From assembly GCA_028284155.1 (NCBI GenBank), contig JANQSF010000054.1, positions 62,001 through 126,000 on the forward strand: DNA of 64,000 nt. The letters are read 5' to 3'. Shown one piece after another: positions 42,832 to 50,383 of this stretch (its first letter is position 1; every line of letters begins with the position of its first letter). The position numbers and the translations under genes were made by a program. This DNA comes from Phycisphaeraceae bacterium. Its GTDB lineage: Bacteria; Planctomycetota; Phycisphaerae; Phycisphaerales; Phycisphaeraceae. A model generated the notes under the pieces. That model had not been told where the DNA came from. It saw nothing but the letters and a program-made list of their open reading frames with translations, and did not search any database.

Positions 42832-43524
42832 ATGAAAACCACGCGTCAAGCCTTTACGATCGTCGAATTGCTGGTCGTGATCTCGCTGATCATTCTGCTG
42901 ATCGCGTTGTTGTTGCCGGGGCTCGGCTTGGCGCGTGAACAGGGTCGGCGATTGGTGTGCGCCAGCAACGCCCGGCAGACGGCGACGGCCGTCCTCGAGT
43001 ACTCCAACGACTACAACGGCCGACTGCCCACGGCGCACGTCAACAACATGGGGCAACGGCTGCCCTGGTTGTGGGACATGCCCGAACACACGGTCGCCGA
43101 ACTGGCTGAGCGCGGCATTATGCGCGAACAGATGTATTGCCCGTCGAACACGCACCAGAACGACGACGGCCTGTGGAACTGGAACTGGTACAAGGTGCTC
43201 GGCTACTACTGGCTGTGGGAAATGACCGGCAATCAACCGCCGCTGACGATCCGCAGCGCCAACGGCAAACTGCGCAACGGCTATATTGTCTTTGCCAGTA
43301 CCCAAGGCGCGACCGAGCTTGAGCTGATCACCGACGCCAATATCTCACAGAACGGCAACTTCGCGCAGGTGTTCGGCGGTTGGCCGACCCCGCACCGCTC
43401 ACCCCATCTCGACCCCGGCAACCTGCCGGCCGGCGGGAACGTCATCTACCTCGACGGGCACGGCGGTTGGCGGCAGTTCAGCGAGATGGAAATGCAGTCG
43501 CCCGGTCCGCAACAGTGGTTTTAG
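42832..43524 (+). CDS. prepilin-like protein with type IV pilin N-terminus
   Basis: 230 residues from the ATG at 42832. The N-terminus is a class III signal: Arg-Gln-Ala-Phe-Thr-Ile-Val-Glu-Leu-Leu, with a cleavage site before Phe and Glu at +5, then a 20-residue hydrophobic helix. The rest is a globular pseudopilin-like domain with Cys-Ala-Ser-Asn-Ala-Arg-Gln and a final Ile-Tyr-Leu-Asp-Gly-His-Gly-Gly, like the DUF1559 type common in planctomycetes. These proteins are exported by type II secretion or type IV pilus machinery; their role is unknown. It follows the VCBS pair by 167 bases. Confidence 0.88.
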   Translation: MKTTRQAFTIVELLVVISLIILLIALLLPGLGLAREQGRRLVCASNARQTATAVLEYSNDYNGRLPTAHVNNMGQRLPWLWDMPEHTVAELAERGIMREQMYCPSNTHQNDDGLWNWNWYKVLGYYWLWEMTGNQPPLTIRSANGKLRNGYIVFASTQGATELELITDANISQNGNFAQVFGGWPTPHRSPHLDPGNLPAGGNVIYLDGHGGWRQFSEMEMQSPGPQQWF

Positions 43525-43559
43525 CCATCGGGTGTCACTGGCGTGACCTATCGTTTGAC

Positions 43560-43787
43560 ATGCAATGCAACATCGACCAAAAGGGCCGAACGGTCCGCGT
43601 GATCACCGGTGTGCTGACCCTCGGCGTCGGCGTCGCCCTGCTGGTCATGGCGGCGACGGGCGCGTGGGTCGGCTGGTGGGTGTGGACGATCTGCGTGGTT
43701 GCCATCTTATTCGGGGCGTTCCAGGTCTTCGAGGGGGCCAAGGGCTGGTGCGTCATGCGCGCATTGGGCTTCAAAACGCCCATGTGA
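43560..43787 (+). CDS. DUF2892 (YgaP-like) small membrane protein
   Basis: 75 residues from the ATG at 43560; the frame extends upstream but overlaps the previous gene. Met-Gln-Cys-Asn-Ile begins the family pattern (usually Met-Xaa-Xaa-Asn), two membrane helices follow (about 15-32 and 36-52), and the end Gly-Trp-Cys-Val-Met-Arg-Ala-Leu-Gly-Phe is characteristic. In other bacteria this module is found alone or fused to rhodanese (YgaP). The function is unknown. The fetAB pair starts 56 bases downstream. Confidence 0.8.
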   Translation: MQCNIDQKGRTVRVITGVLTLGVGVALLVMAATGAWVGWWVWTICVVAILFGAFQVFEGAKGWCVMRALGFKTPM

Positions 43788-43842
43788 GCCTTGCGCACGA
43801 TTCGTTGCGACCGACCTGTGCAAGCGGCTATCTTGTCGGGCC

Positions 43843-44502
43843 GTGAGTGAATCGCTGCTCCAACTCGAACAGTTGACCGTCGGCTATGACGGCATGCCAT
43901 TGCTGAAACCGATCAACCTGTCGGTCTCAGCAGGTCGGGTTGTGGCATTGATCGGACCCTCCGGCAGCGGGAAGTCGACGTTGCTGCGCACCGTTGCAGG
44001 GCTGATCGATCCTGTGGCGGGCCGCGTGCGACTACAAGGGTGGGAACCGGCGGCGCACGGTTGGCCACGCTTCAGGCGAAAGGTCGTGCACGTTACACAA
44101 CAGCCCGCCATGCTGGACGACACGGTCGAGGCCAACCTGCGTCGGCCGTTTGAATACCGCTCGGCTGAGGGGATGGACTTGGACCGGGCGATGGCGGAAT
44201 ACGCGTTGCAGTCGGTCGGTCTTGAGGCTGGTCATATGGACGAGCTGGCTCGGCAACTCTCCGTCGGACAACAGCAGCGCGTCGCACTCGTGAGGGCCAT
44301 GCTGCTCGACCCGCACGTCCTGCTGCTGGACGAGCCGACCAGCCCGCTGGACGATGCGTCGGCGGCGCTAGTGGAAGACGCCATCCGCGCGCGGGCCGAC
44401 CGACACGCCGCGGCCGTGCTGATCGCGACGCACCGCGTCGAACGCGTTGATCGATTCTGTGACGAGCAGGTGCAATTGGAGACCGTCGTGCAAACGACAT
44501 GA
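43843..44502 (+). CDS. fetA: FetA-like ABC transporter ATPase
   Basis: 219 residues from a GTG at 43843. A single ABC ATPase domain: Walker A Gly38-Pro-Ser-Gly-Ser-Gly-Lys-Ser-Thr46, signature Leu-Ser-Val-Gly-Gln-Gln-Gln-Arg (about 146-153), Walker B Val-Leu-Leu-Leu-Asp-Glu-Pro-Thr (about 166-173). The short length and the fetB gene 42 bases downstream identify it as FetA (YbbL), which with FetB exports iron and protects against peroxide stress in E. coli. Confidence 0.9.
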   Translation: MSESLLQLEQLTVGYDGMPLLKPINLSVSAGRVVALIGPSGSGKSTLLRTVAGLIDPVAGRVRLQGWEPAAHGWPRFRRKVVHVTQQPAMLDDTVEANLRRPFEYRSAEGMDLDRAMAEYALQSVGLEAGHMDELARQLSVGQQQRVALVRAMLLDPHVLLLDEPTSPLDDASAALVEDAIRARADRHAAAVLIATHRVERVDRFCDEQVQLETVVQTT

Positions 44503-44544
44503 CGGCGTTCGACGCCGACCGCCGGCGCGCAACCGATACGAAGC

Positions 44545-45375
44545 ATGACACTCGCCACCCGACAACTCGCGACGACAGCCGGCGCGATCGAACTGTCCGC
44601 CGTCGATCTGGCGGTCGCGGCGGCGCTCGTGCTGGTCGCGGGGCTGGTCAGTGTTGCGTTGCGTCTGCAAATGGAAAAGCGGCTGGCGCTGGCCAGTGTG
44701 CGGACGGTCGTGCAACTGCTGGCCGTCGGTTACATCCTGAGGTTTGTTTTCGAACACGCGTCGGGTTGGCTCATCGTCGCGGCGATGGTGGTGATGATCG
44801 CGGCGGCCGCGTTCGCCGCGGTGGGTCGGTCCAGCCGACGGGTCGCGGGATCGACGTTGCTGGCGTTTGTCACGCTTGTCGTCACCGCGCTGGCGACGAC
44901 GTTGACCGTGACCGCCGCGGTGGTTGGCGTCGAGCCGTGGTACAAGCCGCAGTACGTCATCCCCCTGCTGGGCATGGCGCTGGGCAACGGTCTGACGGGC
45001 ATCTCGCTCTGTCTCGACACATTGTTAGAGTCACTTTCCGAACGGCGTCACGTGATCGAGATGGAATTGTCACACGGCGCGACGCGGTGGGAAGCCGCGC
45101 GCGAGCCGATCCACAACGCCGTAAGGCGCGGGATGATCCCGATCATCAACTCGATGATGGTCGTGGGGATCGTTTCGCTACCGGGGATGATGACGGGTCA
45201 GATCTTGGCCGGCGCGGACCCGCTGGAGGCGGTGAAGTATCAGATCGTGGTGATGTTCATGATCGCCGGCGCGACCAGCGGCGCGTGCATGCTGATCGCC
45301 CTGCTGCTATTCAAGCGGTTGTTCAACGCGAGGCATCAACTACGGGTAGAGTTGATTCACAAGAGAAGAAGTTGA
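44545..45375 (+). CDS. fetB: FetB-like (UPF0014) transporter permease
   Basis: 276 residues with about seven membrane segments. Diagnostic segments for UPF0014/FetB are Ser-Val-Arg-Thr-Val-Val-Gln-Leu-Leu-Ala-Val-Gly near 51-62, Leu-Gly-Met-Ala-Leu-Gly-Asn-Gly-Leu-Thr-Gly-Ile-Ser near residue 145 and Glu-Leu-Ser-His-Gly-Ala-Thr. It is the membrane partner of FetA. Stop codons of fetB and the opposing sulfatase are only 7 bases apart, leaving no room for a separate terminator. Confidence 0.93.
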   Translation: MTLATRQLATTAGAIELSAVDLAVAAALVLVAGLVSVALRLQMEKRLALASVRTVVQLLAVGYILRFVFEHASGWLIVAAMVVMIAAAAFAAVGRSSRRVAGSTLLAFVTLVVTALATTLTVTAAVVGVEPWYKPQYVIPLLGMALGNGLTGISLCLDTLLESLSERRHVIEMELSHGATRWEAAREPIHNAVRRGMIPIINSMMVVGIVSLPGMMTGQILAGADPLEAVKYQIVVMFMIAGATSGACMLIALLLFKRLFNARHQLRVELIHKRRS

Positions 45376-45382
45376 CGCAAGA

Positions 45383-46930
45383 TCAACGTGATCGCAGCCA
45401 AGGCGGTTTCTGACGTGTCTCAACGAACGCTCGTTCTGTGTCGTGATGCGTGTTGATGACGGACAGCTGTGCGTCGAGTTGATTCATCCATGCGTGAAGC
45501 CGGTCACGCAGTTGCGACGTGCGCCGCGGTTGCGCGTCCGCAAGGTTCTTCGTCTCACCCGGGTCGTCGCGCAGGTTGAAAAGCTCCAGCCGATGGCCGG
45601 ATTGGTAGCGTCCGTCCGCGTCGACCCGGTCGCCGAAAAACTCGATGAGTTTGTACTCGCCCAACCGAACACTCGCGCACGGCGTCAATCCCCAACGCAG
45701 GTCGTAGAAGGGGTAGTACTGGTAGATCGGCCGATTGTTGAGACGCGCGTCGTCACCGCGTGTCATGAGCGTGCGCAGGCTGCGACCGTCGATCGTCACA
45801 CCTTCGGGCACGTCGGTGCCGGCGAGGTCGAACGCAGTCGGCAGGATGTCGATCGCATGGACAGGTGTGCCGATCACTCGGCCGGGCGCGACATGGCCCG
45901 GCCAGCGCACGACCATCGGCACACGCACGCCGCCTTCGTAGACCGACCCCTTGCCCGCCCGCAACGGGGCGTTGTCGTACTCGCGCATGTCCGGCGTGAA
46001 CCGAGGTTGAGCGGGATTCGGTCGCGGCAGGCTTTTGAAGCTCAGCCGTTGGTCGATCCCGCCGTTGTCGCTCAAGAAGATGACCAGCGTGTCGCGAGAC
46101 TCGTTCATCTCGTCCAGCGCGGACATCAATCGACCCACCGAACGGTCCAGGTGTTCCAGCCCGGCCAGGTAGACGGCCCGGTTCGGCCCTTCATCGCCGA
46201 AACCGCGGTCACGGTAACGCTGCGTCACGTCGTCCGGCGCGACGACGACGCCGTGGATCATGTGGTGCGACAGGAAACAGAACCACGGCCGATCGCGGTT
46301 GGCCTTGATGAAGTCGATGGTCTGATCGGTCAGTTGATCGACACCCCGGTCCGCACCGGGCTTGAAGTGGTCGCGCGAAAGGACCGGCGGCGCGTGGTCG
46401 AAGCCGTAGTGACGCGCCGCGTTCGGCTGAAGGCCCATGTAGTTGCCGTCGGCGTTCGACGTCAGATGCCACTTGCCCACAATGGCGGTCGCGTAGCCCG
46501 CCTTCTGCAGCCCCTTGCCGAGCGTGAACGTGTCGCGGCCGAAGTCCTCGGCAAACGGCGGCTCGGTCATGCGTGCCCAAGGATAGCCGTACCAACTCAA
46601 CACATGCCATAGCCGATGCCTCGCCGTGTATTGACCTGTCAACAGCGTCGCCCGCGTCGGCGTGCACTGGCTGGTCACGTAGGCGTCGGTAAACCGCGCG
46701 CCCTGTGCCGCCAGCCGGTCAAGGTGCGGCGTGGCAACCAGCTTGCCGCCATAACAGCCAAGCGTCGGCCAACCCTGGTCGTCCGTCAGGATGAGCAGGA
46801 TGTTCGGCTTATCAGTCTCGGCCAACACCGCCGTCGGCGTGCTCACTAAGAGAGCCGCCAACACGAATACACAAGCGCGAGGCGACAGGTCGTCGCGACA
46901 TGCGCGACGCAGGACGCTCAGTGCTTTCAT
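45383..46930 (-). CDS. secreted sulfatase
   Basis: 515 residues from the ATG at 46930; the frame extends into repeat DNA upstream. The Sec signal peptide ends at about Val-Leu-Ala-Glu (residue 38). Sulfatase motifs: Leu-Thr-Asp-Asp-Gln-Gly (48-53), Cys89-Thr-Pro-Thr-Arg-Ala-Thr with Cys89 as predicted formylglycine, Gly-Lys-Trp-His-Leu (about 155) and Leu-Ser-Asp-Asn-Gly-Gly near residue 290. It is the third sulfatase in the window and the only one with a simple Sec signal. Substrate unknown. Confidence 0.93.
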   Translation of the reverse strand: MKALSVLRRACRDDLSPRACVFVLAALLVSTPTAVLAETDKPNILLILTDDQGWPTLGCYGGKLVATPHLDRLAAQGARFTDAYVTSQCTPTRATLLTGQYTARHRLWHVLSWYGYPWARMTEPPFAEDFGRDTFTLGKGLQKAGYATAIVGKWHLTSNADGNYMGLQPNAARHYGFDHAPPVLSRDHFKPGADRGVDQLTDQTIDFIKANRDRPWFCFLSHHMIHGVVVAPDDVTQRYRDRGFGDEGPNRAVYLAGLEHLDRSVGRLMSALDEMNESRDTLVIFLSDNGGIDQRLSFKSLPRPNPAQPRFTPDMREYDNAPLRAGKGSVYEGGVRVPMVVRWPGHVAPGRVIGTPVHAIDILPTAFDLAGTDVPEGVTIDGRSLRTLMTRGDDARLNNRPIYQYYPFYDLRWGLTPCASVRLGEYKLIEFFGDRVDADGRYQSGHRLELFNLRDDPGETKNLADAQPRRTSQLRDRLHAWMNQLDAQLSVINTHHDTERAFVETRQKPPWLRSR

Positions 46931-47003
46931 GAAAAAACGCTTCACGATTTGAAGGGCACTCAGTCGTGAAGCGTTGGATTGATTCACTGGTCTCTCTGAT
47001 AGA

Positions 47004-47139
47004 CCCCCTCTCCCTCTGGGAGAGGGTTGGGGTGAGGGCTCTGCGCGGTTGGGCCACCGATACACATCGCGTCACGGCCGCGCGAACCCTCACCCGGCGG
47101 CGGGGCCGCCGACCTCTCCCAAAGGGAGAGGTTGTTCAG
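47004..47139. repeat. 136-bp dispersed element, copy A
   Basis: CCCCCTCTCCCTCTGGGAGA..., then GGGGTGAGGGCTCTGCGCGG, ending GGGAGAGGTTGTTCAG. It pairs end to end as a long imperfect hairpin. The second copy at 60136-60272 is clearly homologous. It lies between two genes of the same strand. Confidence 0.85.
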
Positions 47140-47227
47140 AAGGCTCTCAATTATCCGTCCCGACACTGGGTCGCTCGGGCTTGTCGATCAAGCCAACTGT
47201 CAGCGGCCAGTTTACAGGACGATCGAT

Positions 47228-49183
47228 TCATTGTTGGGGCTGCTGGTCACTCGCTTTGGGCGCGTACATCTTGGCGGCGATGGCCCGGCTGAGGTTTTCC
47301 GTGCTCACGGCATGGTCGCCGAGTTTGCGGGCCTGCTCGATCGCGGCGGCGGCCTCGTTGTAGTCGCCCTTGATGTAGCACAACGCCGCGGCCATGAAGT
47401 ACGGGTCGCCGTTCTCGGGCTTGGCCGCCTGGAACGCGAACTGGTCGGCCAACCGCTTGATCTGCGGCAGGATCGCCTCGGCGTTGGGCAGCGTGTAGTC
47501 GTCGTTCGGCGATTGGCGGAACGCCTTGCGCATCGCCCAGACGGCCCGGTCGAGATCGCCGGACAGGCCCGCGGCGATCGCGTAGCCGGCCTTAGGCAGG
47601 CCCGCGTCGGGGAACTGCGGCGCTTCGATAGCGAAGACGTTCAACGCGGCCGACGCCTTGCCCTCTCCCAGCAGCGCCCAGGGGTTGGCCGAGGGCGTCG
47701 TGCTCGGCGTCGAGTAGGTCGGCTCGGCCGGCGCAGTCACTGCGGCTGGCTGATCGCTGCCGTAAATCACGCTCGCGTTCGAGTCGACCGGATATGCCGA
47801 GTATGACACCGACGAATAGGTGGGGGAGTAGTACGTGTAAGTCGGCGTGTAGTAGCTCTTGTTGTAAGACACCGGCGGGCAATACGTGCTCGACGAGTAG
47901 TAGTAGCTCCACGGGTAGTACGAGTAGCTGGTGTAGCAAGTCGGGTAGTAGTACGAATAGGAGTATGGGTAGTACCGGTGGTGTCGGTACTTGTAGTACG
48001 TCGAGTACGGGTAGTGGCGGTGCTTGTGGTAGTGGGAGGACGGGTAGTGGGTCTTGTAGTGAACGCCGTGGTACTTTCTTTGGTAGGCAGAGTGGTAGCC
48101 CGTGCTGCTACCGATATGGAAGCCAACGCTCGTATTCTTTGAGTCGTAGTGCACGCCGACGCCGTAGCTCGAGCCGTGGCTGCCGTGGCCGAGGTGGAAG
48201 CTCACACCCGTGCGCGACTTACCGTAATGCGACTTATGGCCGTGGTGGGACGAACGACCGTGATACGACGAGTGTGAACTGTGTCCGTGACTGCCGTGAC
48301 GATTCGCGGACGACGTGTGGTGCTTCCCGCGCGAGACGCTGACATGCCGCATGCGCGTCGTCAGCGGCGACGTTGAGCGTACGACGCGCGTCGAAGACGA
48401 CGAAGAGACCGGCCGCGTCGCCTGGCGCGAGCTGCTGCTTGATCCGGAGACCGTCGGCCGGGATCGGCTGAGGGTCGTGGTGACCGGCCGAACCGAGGTG
48501 GTGCGGATCGACGATGTCGGTCGCGGGCTGGTGTGGCGCGACGCGGATGACGAAGTAACCACCCGCGAGGGCGCCGTGACGATGCGCGAAGGCGACGTGC
48601 TGCGTGTGTTGGAGTACGAGGAAGACGATCGGCTGAACGACGTCGTCACCGGGCGGGCCGGCGTCATGCGGTACGACGTGCTGGGGCGTGGTCCCATCGT
48701 GCGCGACGCGGAGGACGACGTGGGCGAGCTGAATGATCGGGAAGTCGTGGTGCGCGGGGACACTGTCCGGGTCGTCACCGAACGTGACGAGATCGAGCGC
48801 GATGGCGACACGGTTGACGATCGACCAAACGACGACGTCACCGGGCGGGCCGGCGTCGTGCGGAACGACGTGCTGGGGCGCGGCCCCATCGTGCGCGACG
48901 TGGAAGGCGACGTACGTGAACTGAACGATCGGCTTGTGGTGGGTCGGGTGGAAACCGACCGTGAACCAATTGATCGCGAGACCGTGCTACGCGGTGCGCT
49001 GGACCTGCTGATCGTGGCGCGTGACGAGGTGGGTCGGCTGGCTGAGCTACTCGATCGGCTGCTGCCGCGACGCGACTGCGCCAAAGATTCGGTCGGGCCT
49101 GACAAGAGAACCATCGCAGCCACGGAGACAGCGAGCGCCGTCAGATGGACTAAGCGCGGGACGGCGGCGGTCATTTGCGTCAT
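47228..49183 (-). CDS. secreted Ser/Arg-rich, His/Tyr-rich protein with TPR-like C-terminus
   Basis: 651 residues. Sec signal peptide (about 1-36, ending Leu-Ala-Gln-Ser). Residues 37-275 are almost only Ser, Arg, Thr and Pro, with an imperfect long repeat (two copies of Ser-Arg-Thr-Met-Gly-Pro-Arg-Pro-Ser-Thr-Ser). Residues about 280-365 are rich in His, Gly and Ser, and about 366-480 extremely rich in Tyr with His and Pro. The C-terminal 150 residues contain two to three TPR-like helix pairs (Asp-Pro-Tyr-Phe-Met-Ala-Ala-Ala-Leu-Cys-Tyr). The family is unrecognised; a matrix, cement or metal-binding role is inferred from composition. Confidence 0.82.
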   Translation of the reverse strand: MTQMTAAVPRLVHLTALAVSVAAMVLLSGPTESLAQSRRGSSRSSSSASRPTSSRATISRSSAPRSTVSRSIGSRSVSTRPTTSRSFSSRTSPSTSRTMGPRPSTSFRTTPARPVTSSFGRSSTVSPSRSISSRSVTTRTVSPRTTTSRSFSSPTSSSASRTMGPRPSTSYRMTPARPVTTSFSRSSSSYSNTRSTSPSRIVTAPSRVVTSSSASRHTSPRPTSSIRTTSVRPVTTTLSRSRPTVSGSSSSSRQATRPVSSSSSTRVVRSTSPLTTRMRHVSVSRGKHHTSSANRHGSHGHSSHSSYHGRSSHHGHKSHYGKSRTGVSFHLGHGSHGSSYGVGVHYDSKNTSVGFHIGSSTGYHSAYQRKYHGVHYKTHYPSSHYHKHRHYPYSTYYKYRHHRYYPYSYSYYYPTCYTSYSYYPWSYYYSSSTYCPPVSYNKSYYTPTYTYYSPTYSSVSYSAYPVDSNASVIYGSDQPAAVTAPAEPTYSTPSTTPSANPWALLGEGKASAALNVFAIEAPQFPDAGLPKAGYAIAAGLSGDLDRAVWAMRKAFRQSPNDDYTLPNAEAILPQIKRLADQFAFQAAKPENGDPYFMAAALCYIKGDYNEAAAAIEQARKLGDHAVSTENLSRAIAAKMYAPKASDQQPQQ

Positions 49184-49385
49184 GGCACGGCTCCCTGTCT
49201 GAGCGTCGTCGAAGTGGTCATCGGCAGAAATACCACGTACTCGTACATTTTACCCAGGTGCCCGGTTCGCGCCAAGTGGCATATTCGTTATATTTCGCAC
49301 GCCTCCTTGATCGACCAAGCCGGTCCGATCGGGAAGCCGAACGCTCCCGAAACCACGGCCGACAACGCCCTTAACCCTTGATTGC

Positions 49386-50216
49386 ATGATTCTTTACCGC
49401 ACAAAGAACGGCCCGGTCGTGGGAGTACAAGGCAATCATTACCCGCTCACCGAAGACCGTTGGCGCGGGCTGGTCAACCGCCCCGACCTGCACGAAGTGC
49501 TGGCGGCGGCGGCCGAGAGCGGCGAACCGGTACCGCCGCCAACCGAAAACGAACTGCTTCCACCGATCGCATTGACTCAGGAACTTTGGGCCGCAGGAGT
49601 GACGTATCTGCGCAGCCGAAGCGCGCGGATGGACGAGTCAGACGCGGCCGGCGGCGCGGACTTTTACGACCGCGTCTATCACGCTGATCGACCGGAGTTG
49701 TTCCTCAAGGCGACGCCGCACCGCGTGGTTGGAACGGGTGATGCGATGCACCTGCGTCGCGACTCAAAGTGGATCGTGCCCGAACCGGAACTCACGCTGG
49801 TCGTCACATCGACGGGCAAGATCGTCGGCTACACCGTCGGCAACGACCTGAGTTGTCGCGACATCGAAGGTGAGAACCCGCTCTACCTGCCGCAGGCCAA
49901 GACGTTCGACCGCTGCGCGGCGATCGGGCCGGGCGTCTTGATCTCGCCCGAGCCATTGCCCGACACGACAGCGATCGGCATCACGATCGAACGCGCCGGC
50001 GACACCATCTTCGAGGGAGAAACGAACCTGGGCCAAATGAACAAGAAGCCGCCGACGTTGGTCGAGTATCTCTTTCGCGACAACGCCTTCCCGCACGGCT
50101 GCCTGCTGATGACCGGGACCGGCGTCGTGCCGCCGAACGATTTCTCGTTACAAGTGAACGACGTCGTGCGCGTCACGATCGATGGCATCGGGACGCTGGT
50201 GAATACCATGGCGTGA
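49386..50216 (+). CDS. fumarylacetoacetase-family hydrolase, KDA dehydratase-like
   Basis: 276 residues. The FAH C-terminal fold is visible: Pro-Glu-Pro-Glu-Leu-Thr-Leu near 136-142 (metal ligands), Val-Gly-Asn-Asp-Leu-Ser-Cys-Arg-Asp-Ile-Glu-Gly-Glu-Asn near 153-166 and a late Gly-Cys-Leu-Leu-Met-Thr-Gly-Thr-Gly-Val-Val-Pro. Several FAH proteins are sugar-acid enzymes, for example 2-keto-3-deoxyarabinonate dehydratase (AraD1), which in Azospirillum precedes the semialdehyde dehydrogenase. The next gene downstream is a ketoglutarate-semialdehyde-type dehydrogenase, so I infer that role; sequence alone does not fix the substrate. Confidence 0.78.
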   Translation: MILYRTKNGPVVGVQGNHYPLTEDRWRGLVNRPDLHEVLAAAAESGEPVPPPTENELLPPIALTQELWAAGVTYLRSRSARMDESDAAGGADFYDRVYHADRPELFLKATPHRVVGTGDAMHLRRDSKWIVPEPELTLVVTSTGKIVGYTVGNDLSCRDIEGENPLYLPQAKTFDRCAAIGPGVLISPEPLPDTTAIGITIERAGDTIFEGETNLGQMNKKPPTLVEYLFRDNAFPHGCLLMTGTGVVPPNDFSLQVNDVVRVTIDGIGTLVNTMA

Positions 50217-50250
50217 CTTCGCGACCTCATCTATACGTAGTGTCGGTTTC

Positions 50251-50339
50251 AACGCGAAGACGCGAAGGATTGAAGAGACACGATGAATGCTCGGTAATGT
50301 TTCGATTCGTGTCTTTTTTCTCCTTCGGATCTTCGCGTT
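50251..50339. repeat. 33-nt-arm inverted repeat between FAH and dehydrogenase genes
   Basis: Arms 50251-50283 and 50307-50339 (AACGCGAAGA... and ...TCTTCGCGTT) match along most of 33 nt. It lies between two co-directional, functionally linked genes. Confidence 0.7.
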
Positions 50340-50383
50340 AAGATCGGATTCGAACAAACGCACCCATCACAAGTGAGTGACTC

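Noticed and set aside
48315..49202. 295-aa + strand frame with regular Arg/Asp/Val repeats
   Set aside because: Produced by the Ser/Arg repeats of the - strand gene; the - strand protein has a clean signal peptide.
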